Below are positions 14,604-22,825 of a stretch of DNA of 33,242 nucleotides, piece by piece; within the stretch, counting starts at the first letter, position 1, and each line of letters begins with the position of its first letter. The notes under the pieces are model-generated. The model ran no database searches, was not told where the DNA came from, and saw only the letters and a list, made by a program, of their open reading frames with translations. Location of the stretch: the NCBI RefSeq assembly GCF_000337195.1, contig NZ_AOID01000005.1, positions 1 through 33,242 of the forward strand, given 5' to 3'. Position numbers and translations under genes: made by a program. Source of the stretch: Natrinema versiforme JCM 10478. GTDB lineage: Archaea; Halobacteriota; Halobacteria; Halobacteriales; Natrialbaceae.

Positions 14604-14956
14604 AGATACCGGTAAGTAACGCTCGGGGATAAATTACGCGGAGTTGTATGTGAGATGCCGAACAGCACAGGGGTGCGGTCCGGTCAAAGACACAACGAAT
14701 AAGTCGGATCAACCCCGTTGAGCGTATATGCGCCACGTCGCTCCATCGACCGACGGTCCCGTCGTGAGCGGCGTCTGCCCTCGTTTTATCAAACGTAAAC
14801 GCGCGTGAGTGTGCTCGCGGCGGGCTGGCACCCCGTCCCGGGGACGTTTCGACCGCGCACGGACTTCCACCGACCACGACAGACAGCCGCCGATCGAAAC
14901 CGATACACCCTACCGATCGGCGGCCGAGACACGACCCACGACACCACACCCAACAC
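14604..14956. other. 353-nt intergenic region between htpX and dapA
   Basis: The htpX promoter lies at the left end. On the right, TTTTATC (14784-14790) is the most TATA-like sequence for dapA, which would give a 5' leader of about 140 nt. That leader holds a short GC hairpin (14831-14843) and a strong inverted repeat at 14886-14924. I see no tRNA, ORF with family features, or mobile element. Confidence 0.5.
14886..14924 (+). promoter_or_regulatory. Hairpin in putative dapA leader
   Basis: GCCGCCGATCG (14886-14896) is perfectly complementary to CGATCGGCGGC (14914-14924), an 11-bp stem with a 17-nt loop, ending 32 nt before the dapA ATG. With the CCCCG-TCC-CGGGG hairpin at 14831-14843 it gives the dapA mRNA a structured leader. 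It could be a cis-regulatory RNA or a protein-bound DNA palindrome. No archaeal lysine riboswitch consensus is recognisable. Confidence 0.5.
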
Positions 14957-15883
14957 ATGAGTTCACCTATCGACCTTTCGGGCGTCTTCCCGGCGATGTG
15001 TACGCCCTTCGACGAGGACGAACGGATCGATTTCGAAACGCTGCAGACCGACGCCCAGCGCCTCGAGGCCGCGGGCGTCGACGGGCTCGTCCCCGTCGGC
15101 TCGACCGGCGAATCGGCGACCCTGACCCACGACGAGCACGTCCGCGTCGTCGAGGCAGTCATCGAGGCCGTCGACGACGTGCCCGTCATCGCGGGCACCG
15201 GATCGAACAACACGCGCGAGGCGCTCGAGCTCTCCGAACGCGCCGCCGAAGCGGGCGCGGACGGCCTGTTGCTCATCTCGCCGTACTACAACAAGCCCGA
15301 ACAGCGCGGGCTGATCGAACATTACCGGACGATCGCGGACGCCGTCGACCTCCCGCAAATCGTCTATAACGTCCCCTCGCGGACGGGTCGGAATATCGAA
15401 CCCGACACCGTCGTCGAACTCGCGAGCCACGAGAACATTGCGGGGTTCAAGGCCGCAAGCGGCGACCTCGGACAGATCGGTGAGATCGCCGAGCGCACGA
15501 CCGACGAGGACTTCGCCGTCCTCTCGGGCGATGACGCGCTCACCCTGCCGACCATCTCGGTCGGCGGCACCGGGACGATCAGCGTCGCCGCGAACATCGA
15601 ACCCGAGCGGACCTGCGCGATGGTCGGCGCGGCACTCGACGGCGACTACGAGCGCGCACAGGACCTTCACCACGAACTCGGGCCACTGTTCCGCGGGCTC
15701 TTCGTCGAGACCAACCCGATTCCGGTCAAGGAAGCCATGCAGATCCGCGGCTATGGCCCCGCTCGCATGCGTTCGCCGCTCTCTCGGCTAGCCGACGAGT
15801 ACCGCGACGACCTCGAGGCGGTGCTCGCCGACCTCGAGCGCGACACGACGGAAGTCGCCGACGCGGCGGAGGGCGATCGATGA
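14957..15883 (+). CDS. dapA: 4-hydroxy-tetrahydrodipicolinate synthase
   Basis: A 308-residue TIM-barrel aldolase that condenses pyruvate with aspartate semialdehyde, the first committed step of the diaminopimelate route to lysine. The Schiff-base lysine is Lys165 (IAGFKAASGD), Tyr137 lies in QIVYNVPSRTGR, and the conserved GSTGES motif is at ~48-53. It is the first gene of the dapABD run: its TGA overlaps the dapB ATG by four bases (ATGA at 15880). A structured leader lies upstream. The family also includes KDG and sialic acid aldolases, but the dap context settles the function. Length is about normal with a slightly long acidic tail. Confidence 0.95.
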   Translation: MSSPIDLSGVFPAMCTPFDEDERIDFETLQTDAQRLEAAGVDGLVPVGSTGESATLTHDEHVRVVEAVIEAVDDVPVIAGTGSNNTREALELSERAAEAGADGLLLISPYYNKPEQRGLIEHYRTIADAVDLPQIVYNVPSRTGRNIEPDTVVELASHENIAGFKAASGDLGQIGEIAERTTDEDFAVLSGDDALTLPTISVGGTGTISVAANIEPERTCAMVGAALDGDYERAQDLHHELGPLFRGLFVETNPIPVKEAMQIRGYGPARMRSPLSRLADEYRDDLEAVLADLERDTTEVADAAEGDR

Positions 15884-16647
15884 CGGTCCGGCTCGGCGTC
15901 ACCGGCGCGACCGGCCGCATGGGCCGTGAGGTTCTGAGCGCCGCGACGGGCCGCGAGGACTGTGAGGTCGTCTTCGCCGTCAACCGCGAGCCCGACGGCG
16001 AGAGCGTCGAGGGCGTCGATGTCGAGTCCGCGGGCGAGTTCGAGTCGCTGGTCGCCGACCGCGAGCCGACCGCCGTGATCGACTTTACCGGCCCCGAGTC
16101 GGCCGCCGACTACGCGCGGGCCTGTGCCGCCGCCGGCGTCGCGTTCGTCACCGGGACGACCGGGTTCGACGACGACCAGTACGAGGCCCTCGAAGACGCC
16201 AGCGAGGACATCGCCGTCCTCCATGCACCGAACTTCGCGCGCGGCGTCCAGGCACTGGTCAACGTCGTCGGGGACGCAGTTCAGGACTTACCCGGCTACG
16301 ACGTGGAACTCGTCGAGACCCACCACAACGGCAAGCGCGACGCCCCGAGCGGCACCGCGAATCGCCTGCTCGAGGAGATCGAAGCCAACGGCGAGTTCAC
16401 CGAGCGCACGCACGGCCGCGAGGGCGAGGCCCCCCGCGAGGCGGGCGAGATCGGCGTTCACGCACTTCGGGCGGGCAACATCACCGGCGAACACGAAATC
16501 GTCCTCGCGGGTAACCACGAGGAAGTTCGACTCACCCACCGCGCGGAGGACCGCGGCGTGTTCGCCGCGGGCGCGGTCGACGCGGCGGTCTGGATCGCTG
16601 GACAAAAGGCAGGCTGGTACGACTTCGCAGACGTGATCAGCGAATGA
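15880..16647 (+). CDS. dapB: 4-hydroxy-tetrahydrodipicolinate reductase
   Basis: A 255-residue NAD(P)H-dependent reductase for the second step of lysine synthesis. The nucleotide-binding GATGRMGRE is at residues 9-17, followed by VIDFTGPE. The catalytic signature ETHHNGKRDAPSGTA is at ~146-160 and includes His148/His149 and Lys152. The C-terminal tetramerisation part ends in KAGWYDFADVI. The ATG overlaps the dapA stop (ATGA), and its own stop overlaps the dapD ATG in the same way, so dapA, dapB and dapD are translationally coupled. Confidence 0.96.
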   Translation: MTVRLGVTGATGRMGREVLSAATGREDCEVVFAVNREPDGESVEGVDVESAGEFESLVADREPTAVIDFTGPESAADYARACAAAGVAFVTGTTGFDDDQYEALEDASEDIAVLHAPNFARGVQALVNVVGDAVQDLPGYDVELVETHHNGKRDAPSGTANRLLEEIEANGEFTERTHGREGEAPREAGEIGVHALRAGNITGEHEIVLAGNHEEVRLTHRAEDRGVFAAGAVDAAVWIAGQKAGWYDFADVISE

Positions 16648-17480
16648 GCGCACTCGAGAGCGAGATCGGCGAGCTGTGGGACCGCAAACAGAACGGCGAC
16701 GTCAGCTCCGAGACCGCTGGCGAAGACGAATACGCGACCCTCGAGGCCTTTCTCGACGCGCTCGAGGACGGCGAGGTCCGCGCCGCCGAGAAACAGGGCG
16801 ACGAGTGGGAGGCAAATGAGTGGGTCAAACAGGGCATCCTGCTCAACTTCGGGCTCCGCGAGATCCAGCAGTACGACCACGGCGGCACCACGTACAACGA
16901 CGTGCTTCCGCTCGCGGACTCGAGCGCGTACGGCGACCGCGGGAGCCGCAACACGCCGGACGGCACGGTCGTCCGCCGCGGCGCGAACATCGGCTCGGAC
17001 TGCATCCTGATGAGCCCCGCCTTCGTCAACATCGGCGCTCGGGTCGGCGACGGCACCCTCGTCGACTCCTGCGATACGGTGGGCTCCTGTGCACAGATCG
17101 GCGACAACGTCAAACTCGGCGCGAACACGCTCATCGGCGGCGTCTTAGAGCCCGTCGAGAACGCGCCAGTCATCGTCGAGGACAACGTCTCGCTGGGCGC
17201 TGGCTGCCGGGTCACCAGCGGCTTCGTCGTCGGCGAGAACAGCGTCGTCGGCGAGAATACGCTGCTGACGCCGCGCATTCCGGTTTACGACCTCGTCGAG
17301 GATGAAGTCCTCTACGGCGAACTGCCCGCTGACCGGCGCGCCTTTACCCGGTTCGTCGAGTCCTCGATCAGCGACCACGACCTCTTCGACGGCGGGGCCT
17401 ACAAGCCCGCCGTCGTCGCGACGGATCTGGAGACGGAGACGCTCGAGGCGACCGAACGCGAAGACGCCCTTCGCGAATAG
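16644..17480 (+). CDS. dapD: Tetrahydrodipicolinate N-succinyltransferase
   Basis: A 278-residue left-handed beta-helix acyltransferase that moves a succinyl group from CoA to tetrahydrodipicolinate, committing the pathway to the succinylase branch. The N-terminal helical domain (ALESEIGELWDRKQNG) is followed by hexapeptide repeats with VVRRGANIGSDCILMSPAFVNIGARVGDGTLVDSCDTVGSCAQIGDNVKLGANTLIGGVLEP (~residues 108-170). The SPAFVNIGA...VDSCDTVGSCAQIG signature is diagnostic of DapD. A matching desuccinylase-type enzyme (dapE) lies downstream. The acidic C-terminal tail is a halophilic feature. Confidence 0.95.
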   Translation: MSALESEIGELWDRKQNGDVSSETAGEDEYATLEAFLDALEDGEVRAAEKQGDEWEANEWVKQGILLNFGLREIQQYDHGGTTYNDVLPLADSSAYGDRGSRNTPDGTVVRRGANIGSDCILMSPAFVNIGARVGDGTLVDSCDTVGSCAQIGDNVKLGANTLIGGVLEPVENAPVIVEDNVSLGAGCRVTSGFVVGENSVVGENTLLTPRIPVYDLVEDEVLYGELPADRRAFTRFVESSISDHDLFDGGAYKPAVVATDLETETLEATEREDALRE

Positions 17481-17510
17481 ACGCTCTTTCGGACGACTTT
17501 CTTACGACGA

Positions 17511-17576
17511 CAGTGGGACACACCACTCGACAGTGGCCGACACAGCCGCGGGTCCGTCTCCGAGCGATGTCCACTG
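17511..17576. repeat. CAGTGG/CCACTG inverted motif cluster before vapB
   Basis: CAGTGG occurs at 17511-17516 and 17531-17536, CCACT at 17523-17527 (giving CCACT-cgac-AGTGG) and CCACTG at 17571-17576. The group lies in the 154-nt gap between dapD and the antitoxin gene. Such repeats are common as toxin-antitoxin operators, but no clear TATA box is visible; a T-run at 17603-17608 could act as promoter element or as terminator for dapD. Confidence 0.35.
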
Positions 17577-17634
17577 GGGAAGAGAATACAGACCGTGGGA
17601 GGTTTTTTCACTGTTCCCCCGATAGAGAACTGTA

Positions 17635-17886
17635 ATGAGCAAACGGGCAGAGGCCGACGACCGGGGTCGAATCGTTATTCCCCACGAGATCCGTGAGCGA
17701 CACGGCGACCGGTACCGGGTCGTCGAACTCGACGATCGGGTCGAACTGATCCCGCTGAACGACGATCCGATCGAGGGGCTTCGTGATGCCGTCGGCGATG
17801 CCTTCGATGGCACGTCGATCGACGAGATCAAACGAGAGGCACGCGAGGGCGCTCGAGACGACGCGATGGACGACACGAGCACGTAG
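17635..17886 (+). CDS. vapB: AbrB/SpoVT-fold antitoxin (VapB-like)
   Basis: An 83-residue DNA-binding antitoxin. The N-terminal swapped-hairpin motif is clear: EADDRGRIVIPHEIRERHG (~residues 6-24) followed by YRVVELDDRVELIPL, the AbrB-type 'GRIVIP..IR' signature. The C-terminal half is acidic/helical (DGTSIDEIKREAREGARDDAMDD) and would occupy the toxin active site. The PIN-domain toxin begins 6 nt downstream, so this is a type II VapBC pair. It probably represses its own promoter; a repeat cluster lies upstream. Placement inside a lysine operon is unusual. Confidence 0.88.
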   Translation: MSKRAEADDRGRIVIPHEIRERHGDRYRVVELDDRVELIPLNDDPIEGLRDAVGDAFDGTSIDEIKREAREGARDDAMDDTST

Positions 17887-17892
17887 GTTCCG

Positions 17893-18273
17893 ATGATCTA
17901 CGCCGACACCGACTTCTTCATCGCATTAGTGAAAGACGACGACTGGCTGCAGGATCGGGCGGTCGAGATCGCACTCGAGAACGAGGGAGAGATCTACACG
18001 TCACGTGCCACGTTGCTTGAACTGCTCGTGATCTCCGATCGGTTCGAGTTCGATCGAATGGAAGCACTCACCTACGCGCTCGAGATCGCGTCGGTCCCCG
18101 AAGACGAAACCGTCCTGTTTCAGGCGGCGGACTACATGGAGCAGGCGGGACTCACTGCCTTCGATGCGTACCACGTCGCCTACGCCGACGAGGACCCGAT
18201 CGTTTCGTCGGACAAATCGATCGGCGAGGTGACGGCCGATCGGATCGCGATCGAAGAACGGGAATCGGAGTAG
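17893..18273 (+). CDS. vapC: PIN-domain ribonuclease toxin (VapC-like)
   Basis: A 126-residue PIN-domain protein. Acidic residues expected in the active site are present: Asp5 (MIYADTDFF), Glu43 (ATLLELLVI), Asp91 (TAFDAYHVAYA) and Asp107 (SSDKSI). VapC toxins cleave tRNA or rRNA when free of antitoxin; the target here is unknown. It directly follows vapB, and a 45-nt gap separates it from lysA, so lysA transcription may pass through the pair. All four residues are intact, so the toxin appears functional. Confidence 0.88.
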   Translation: MIYADTDFFIALVKDDDWLQDRAVEIALENEGEIYTSRATLLELLVISDRFEFDRMEALTYALEIASVPEDETVLFQAADYMEQAGLTAFDAYHVAYADEDPIVSSDKSIGEVTADRIAIEERESE

Positions 18274-18318
18274 CGGAGAACCCAAACCTTGAATTCTCAC
18301 GGTCACGTGGACCTGACA

Positions 18319-19728
18319 ATGACTGACGCTGCGGATTCGCTGCCCGTTCGCCGCCTCTCCGACTGGGACGCGGCCGAACTCCAGGGACTCGCTGAGGAGT
18401 ACGGTTCGCCGCTGTACGTCCTCGATCTCGAGCGCGTCCGACAGAATTACCGGCGGCTCGAGGCCGCCTTTCCCGAGGCCGACATCCTCTATGCGGTGAA
18501 GGCGAACGCGCTGGGCGACGTGCTCTCGACGCTTCGCGAGGCGGGCGCGGGCCTCGAGTGTGCCTCCGCGGGGGAAGTACAGCGGGCGCTCGAGGCGGGC
18601 GCGTCCGGGTCCGAAATTCACTACACGGCGGTCAACCCGCCCGCTCGCGATCTCGACTGGATCGTCGACGCGTGGGCCGAGCACCCGGACCTGACGGTCA
18701 CCGCCGGCTCCGAGGACACGATCGAGCGGCTGGCTGACCGCGGCTACGATGGGCGACTCTGTCTGCGCGTGAATCCGGGGATCGGTGCCGGCCACCACGA
18801 GAAGGTCAAGACCGGCGCAGCCGCGAAGTTCGGCGTCCCGGCCGAGCGCGCCGTCGACGTACTCACTGATGCCGCCGCCCGCGGTTTCGATGTCGTCGGG
18901 ATCCACGCCCACGTCGGCTCCGGCGTCTCGAGCGACCAACTCGACGCCCACCGGGAGTTCGTCGCGCGGATGGGGGATCTTGCTCGAGAGGTGAGCGAGG
19001 CGCTCCGCGCCTCGGATGGCCAAACGGGGAGCGAAGCGACCCGTGCGGCGGCCGATGCCGTCGGCGGCCTCGAGTTCGTCGACGTCGGCGGCGGCTTCGG
19101 GGTACCGTACCGCGAGGACGAGGAGCCCCTTGACCTCGAGTCGGTCGCGGACGCCACGCGCGACGCGCTGGGCGAGATCGACGCCGAACTGACGATCGAA
19201 CCCGGCCGCTACTTCGTCGCGGACGCGGGCGTGCTGCTGACCGAAGTGAACACCGTCAAGGACGCCCGCGAGACGACCGTCGCCGGCGTCGACGCGGGGA
19301 TGACGACGCTGATCCGGCCCGCGATGTACGACGCCTCTCACCCGATTCGAAACCTGACCGCTGACGCGGCGGCAACGGTCTCGAGCGGCGGCGACGACGG
19401 CCGTGAGACGGTTCCCCAGACCGTCGCCGGCCCGATCTGCGAGAGCGGCGACGTTTTCTGTACCGACCGTGAACTACCAGTAAGCAAACGTGGGGATATC
19501 CTCGCGATCGGCAACGCGGGGGCCTACGGCTACGAGATGGCGAACCAGTACAACTCTCGACCCCGACCCGCGTCCGTCGTCCTCGCGGACGGCGACGTTC
19601 GGCTCGCCCGTCGCCGCGAGACTGTCGACGACGTGACGCGGCCGGAGCGCGAGGCGCGGCGGGCCTCAAACGTAGACCGAAAGAACGACCACGAGCGAGC
19701 GAGCGACACCGACAACGATCAACGATAG
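18319..19728 (+). CDS. lysA: Diaminopimelate decarboxylase
   Basis: A 469-residue PLP enzyme of the alanine racemase-like fold that converts meso-diaminopimelate into lysine. Lys61 in LYAVKANAL binds PLP. Other motifs are VGIHAHVGSG, VDVGGGFGVPY, EPGRYFVADAGVLL and GPICESGDVF (the substrate-binding ESGD). The ATG at 18319 begins the real protein; an upstream TTG at 18289 is in frame but unlikely. An in-frame palindromic element at 18995-19043 inserts about 17 residues (SEALRASDGQTGSEATR) just before the VDVGGGFG strand. The C-terminus carries an extra charged tail (RRASNVDRKNDHERASDTDNDQR) not needed for catalysis. dapF starts 4 nt after the stop. Confidence 0.95.
   Translation: MTDAADSLPVRRLSDWDAAELQGLAEEYGSPLYVLDLERVRQNYRRLEAAFPEADILYAVKANALGDVLSTLREAGAGLECASAGEVQRALEAGASGSEIHYTAVNPPARDLDWIVDAWAEHPDLTVTAGSEDTIERLADRGYDGRLCLRVNPGIGAGHHEKVKTGAAAKFGVPAERAVDVLTDAAARGFDVVGIHAHVGSGVSSDQLDAHREFVARMGDLAREVSEALRASDGQTGSEATRAAADAVGGLEFVDVGGGFGVPYREDEEPLDLESVADATRDALGEIDAELTIEPGRYFVADAGVLLTEVNTVKDARETTVAGVDAGMTTLIRPAMYDASHPIRNLTADAAATVSSGGDDGRETVPQTVAGPICESGDVFCTDRELPVSKRGDILAIGNAGAYGYEMANQYNSRPRPASVVLADGDVRLARRRETVDDVTRPEREARRASNVDRKNDHERASDTDNDQR
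18995..19043 (+). repeat. Intragenic palindromic element in lysA
   Basis: This 49-nt element matches 25001-25049 in purN/H at 41 of 49 positions and in the same reading frame. It has a first hairpin, GAGGCGC (18997-19003) with GCGCCTC (19007-19013), and a constant second half, CGGGGAGCGAAGCGACCCG, which can also fold. It encodes SEALRASDGQTGSEATR, in a loop before the VDVGGGFG strand. Confidence 0.75.
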
Positions 19729-19732
19729 CACG

Positions 19733-20563
19733 ATGACTGTCCCATTCCAGAAGTACCACGGCACCGGCAACGACTTTCTCATCATCCACGCGGACGAACA
19801 CGTCCCCGATCGGGGGGCACTCGCCGAACGCGAGTGCGACCGGACCGACGGCGTCGGTGCCGACGGGGTCCTCTTTCTCGCCCTCGAGGACAAATTCGAT
19901 CCGCCACGCGTCGTGATGACGCTGTTCCAGCCCGACGGCGCGACGGCACCCATGTGCGGCAACGGCGCTCGATGTGCCGCCGAGTGGGCGATGGCTCGGA
20001 CCGGCACCGACAGCGTGATGATCGATACGCAGGCGGGCACCCTGCGCGCCGAACGCGACGGCGACGAGGTCGTCATCGAGATGACCGACCTGACGTTCGA
20101 CCCCGACGAGGTCCCCGTCGACGCCGACGCACCCGTCCTGAACGAGGAGATCGAGGGCCTCGAGGTCTCGATGGTCAACACCGGCGTCCCCCACGCCGTG
20201 AGCTTCGTCGACGATGTCGATGATGTCGACCTCGAGGAAGTAGCCCCGCCAGTACGCTACGCCGACGCCTTCCCGAACGGGACGAACGTCTGCGTGGCCA
20301 GCCCCGACGGGAACGGCGGCTTCCGCCAGCGAACCTACGAGCGCGGCGTTGAGGGCGAAACCGACTCCTGTGGCACCGGCGCGGTCGCCATCGCCGTCGC
20401 GGCCCGCCGCCTCGGCCTCACCGACGCCGATCCGGTTGATGTCCACCCGCCGGGTGGCCATCTCCGGATCAGCTTTAACGAGCGCGGCCGCCCGACCCTC
20501 GCCGGCCCCGTCGAACACGAGTTTGACGGCGAGGTAGCCGTCAAGTCGCCGGTCGAGCCGTGA
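19733..20563 (+). CDS. dapF: Diaminopimelate epimerase
   Basis: A 276-residue PLP-independent epimerase that interconverts LL- and meso-diaminopimelate. The two catalytic cysteines are Cys75 (APMCGNGARC) and Cys213 (TDSCGTGAVA), each in its conserved Gly-rich loop. The N-terminus, MTVPFQKYHGTGNDFLII, is diagnostic of DapF. The gene follows lysA by 4 nt, and its TGA overlaps the GTG of dapE (GTGA at 20560). Length equals the family norm, with an acidic insert (VDDVDDVDLEEV) typical of haloarchaeal versions. Confidence 0.96.
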   Translation: MTVPFQKYHGTGNDFLIIHADEHVPDRGALAERECDRTDGVGADGVLFLALEDKFDPPRVVMTLFQPDGATAPMCGNGARCAAEWAMARTGTDSVMIDTQAGTLRAERDGDEVVIEMTDLTFDPDEVPVDADAPVLNEEIEGLEVSMVNTGVPHAVSFVDDVDDVDLEEVAPPVRYADAFPNGTNVCVASPDGNGGFRQRTYERGVEGETDSCGTGAVAIAVAARRLGLTDADPVDVHPPGGHLRISFNERGRPTLAGPVEHEFDGEVAVKSPVEP

Positions 20564-21741
20564 CGGACACCGATTCCGCCGGCGGGGCCGCGAGCGACGC
20601 TTCGTTCGACCCGATCGCGTTCCTCGAGACCGCTGTCCAGCACCCGTCCCACGAGGACGTTGGTCCGATGCGGGAGTTCCTCTGTGAGACGCTCGAGGCC
20701 CGCGGCCTCGAGCCCCGGGTCGACGACGCCGGGAACGTGCTGGCGAGTCGCGGGCTTCCGGCGAGCGATGCCGAGACCCACGTCGTCTTGAACACGCACA
20801 TCGACACCGTCTCGCCGCACGTCCCATACGAGCGCGACGACGGTTGTGGCGATGCGGCTGACGCCGTCGATTCCGACAGCGGCGTCATCCGCGGCCGCGG
20901 TTCCTGCGACGCCAAAGGACCGCTCGCGGCTCTGCTCTCGGCCTTTTTCGCGGTCGAACCGACCGACAGCCGGGTCACGCTCGCGATCACCCCCGACGAG
21001 GAGGTGCTCTCGACGGGTGCCTACGCGCTGGTCGAGGGCGACGACTCGCCCACGCGCGACGCGGACGCGGTGATCGTCGGCGAACCCACCGATCTGGACG
21101 TCTGTACGGCCGCGAAGGGGCGGTTTCAGGGAATGATCCACCTCTCCGGTGCCAACGCCCACGCCGCCGAGCCCGAGACCGGAACCAACGCGGTCGCCGC
21201 CCTCGAGTCCGCCCTCAAGGCGGTCCGGACCTTCGGCGAGCGTGCGGACACGCCGCCGACCCACCCGCAACTCGGCGCGGCGACGCTCACCCCGACCGTC
21301 GTCGAGGGCGGCGAGGCGACCAATCAGGTGCCGGCCGACTGTGCACTGACGGTCGACCGCCGCAGTGTCCCGCCGGAGACGGCCGACGAGTTCCACGAGG
21401 CGCTAACCGCCCATCTGCGGGCCGCACTCCCCGAGGACGTGGGCCTCGAGTTCCGCTTTACCGACCGGCCGACGCCGTTTCTCGAGGCGTGGGACACCGA
21501 TCCCGATGCGGCAGTTGCCCAGACGCTCGCGACCGCCAGTGGCGGCGAGATCCGTCCCTTTACCGCGGCGACCGAGGCCTCTTACTTCGCGGCCGATTCC
21601 CCGACGGTCGTCTTCGGCCCCGGCGTGCTCGCCGACGACGAGGGGGCCGTCGCGCACGCGCCGCGGGAGTACGTGCGGGTCGACGCTGTCCGCGAGGCCG
21701 CTCGAGCGCTCGAGGCGACGCTCACAAAACTAGTCGGATAA
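20560..21741 (+). CDS. dapE: M20 peptidase, succinyl-diaminopimelate desuccinylase-like
   Basis: A 393-residue M20-family metallohydrolase. Metal-ligand motifs are visible in order: His80-x-Asp82 (LNTHIDTVSPH), Asp117 (GRGSCDAKGPLAALL), Glu147-Glu148 (TPDEEVL), Glu175 (GEPTDLDV) and a C-terminal His (VAHAPREYV). Position at the end of the dap cluster, coupled to dapF by a GTGA overlap, indicates removal of succinate from N-succinyl-LL-diaminopimelate. The M20 family also includes the LysK/ArgE enzymes of the AAA pathway, so without dapD beside it this would be ambiguous. The start codon is GTG. Confidence 0.88.
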   Translation: MTDTDSAGGAASDASFDPIAFLETAVQHPSHEDVGPMREFLCETLEARGLEPRVDDAGNVLASRGLPASDAETHVVLNTHIDTVSPHVPYERDDGCGDAADAVDSDSGVIRGRGSCDAKGPLAALLSAFFAVEPTDSRVTLAITPDEEVLSTGAYALVEGDDSPTRDADAVIVGEPTDLDVCTAAKGRFQGMIHLSGANAHAAEPETGTNAVAALESALKAVRTFGERADTPPTHPQLGAATLTPTVVEGGEATNQVPADCALTVDRRSVPPETADEFHEALTAHLRAALPEDVGLEFRFTDRPTPFLEAWDTDPDAAVAQTLATASGGEIRPFTAATEASYFAADSPTVVFGPGVLADDEGAVAHAPREYVRVDAVREAARALEATLTKLVG

Positions 21742-21856
21742 CGCTAACTCGGAAGGGTTTCGACGTGCTCGACTGCACGATCGTTCGAATTTGTTGATAG
21801 CTGACCGCTACGTCACGAGAGAGGTTCGAAGACTGAGAGCGACGAACGACGGCGGG

Positions 21857-22273
21857 TCAAATCGACATGAGGACGATCGCCAGCACGCTCAACAGGATCG
21901 CGGCGATCTTGCGAGGAGTGACGGTTTCGTCGAAGGCCACGATGCCGGCCAGCGAACTGATGACGATAAAGAGGCCGTAGATCGGCACGACGATACTGAC
22001 CGGCCCGAGCTCGAGCGCCCGGTAGTAGGTCAGCAGGCCGATGGTCAACAGCACGCCCATCGCGCCGATGTAGGGGGTGCGGGGATGGCGGAGGTACGGC
22101 CGTACCGGGAGGTCGCGATAGGCGATCACGAGGCCGATCGTCACGAACATGACGGCGTTCGAGAGGAAGACTGCCAGCGTGCTGGGGAGATCGGTCATTG
22201 CGACCGAGATCAGCGGCGCGACCAGGCTGTAGGCCAGACAGGCGACCAGCGACAGGCCCAGATACCGCCGCAT
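21857..22273 (-). CDS. Half-size EamA/DMT transporter subunit (second of pair)
   Basis: A 138-residue membrane protein with about five membrane helices. It has one EamA module, where most DMT transporters have two. The conserved end-of-module motif LTYYRALELGPVSIVVPIYGLFIVISSLAGIVAFDETVTPRKI occurs near residues 84-127. It starts at ATG 22273, overlapping the stop of the preceding half-size gene by one base (TGATG), with a GTG at 22276 as alternative. The two proteins are similar and most likely form a heterodimer resembling a full 10-TM carrier. Substrate unknown. Confidence 0.8.
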   Translation of the reverse strand: MRRYLGLSLVACLAYSLVAPLISVAMTDLPSTLAVFLSNAVMFVTIGLVIAYRDLPVRPYLRHPRTPYIGAMGVLLTIGLLTYYRALELGPVSIVVPIYGLFIVISSLAGIVAFDETVTPRKIAAILLSVLAIVLMSI

Positions 22274-22695
22274 CACTGCTCACCCCCGGCGGCGAGGTAG
22301 ATCGCGATCGCTGCGACGACGATGCCGGCACCGCGAGTCGCGGTCAACTCTTCGCCCAGAAAGAGGATTCCGATGATCGAACTCCCGACGATGAAAAGGC
22401 CGTAGATCGGCACGACGACGCTGACCGGCCCGCGCTCGAGCGCTTGGTAGTAGGCCAGAATGCCCGAGGAGAGAAACAGCCCGGCGATGTAGACGATGCC
22501 AGCAGACGGGGTCGTCACGTCGGCGAGGCTGCCGGCGTCGGTCACGACGAGGACGACCGTCGTCAGCGCGAGGAAGACCGTCGTCGAGAGGAAGAGCGCG
22601 ACCGCGGGCGGCACGTCAGACGTTACGACGCTCGTCAGCGGAGCCATCAATCCGTAGGCCACGAGGGCGACGAGCACCCACACGAGATACTCCAT
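22273..22695 (-). CDS. Half-size EamA/DMT transporter subunit (first of pair)
   Basis: A 140-residue membrane protein, again with one EamA module and about five helices: MEYLVWVLVALVAYGLMAPLTSVV is the first and LAYYQALERGPVSVVVPIYGLFIVGSSIIGILFLGEELTATRGAGIVVAAIAIYLAAGG is the C-terminal part. The GPVS(V/I)VVPIYGLFIV core is nearly identical to the partner downstream. The stop codon overlaps the partner start, so both are made from one transcript. The last residue comes soon after the final helix. Homo- or heterodimer pairing is inferred from family behaviour. Confidence 0.8.
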   Translation of the reverse strand: MEYLVWVLVALVAYGLMAPLTSVVTSDVPPAVALFLSTTVFLALTTVVLVVTDAGSLADVTTPSAGIVYIAGLFLSSGILAYYQALERGPVSVVVPIYGLFIVGSSIIGILFLGEELTATRGAGIVVAAIAIYLAAGGEQ

Positions 22696-22825
22696 ACCGA
22701 TTCTCGGCGCAGGCCGATTAATACTGTCACGGTCTCGGAATCAGGGACCGAGACTGGCTTCCGGAAATCGGATGCTGTCGGCCAGCCCAATCGACACGTG
22801 GACGGCGGATGCAGTCGGCCGTGAG

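Noticed and set aside
14604-14956. tRNA or known riboswitch in the htpX-dapA gap
   Set aside because: No cloverleaf with T-loop consensus and no match to a lysine riboswitch core that I can see; only hairpins are supported.
18001-19341. 446-codon minus-strand frame opposite vapC and lysA
   Set aside because: Antisense shadow; lysA has all PLP motifs in the other strand.
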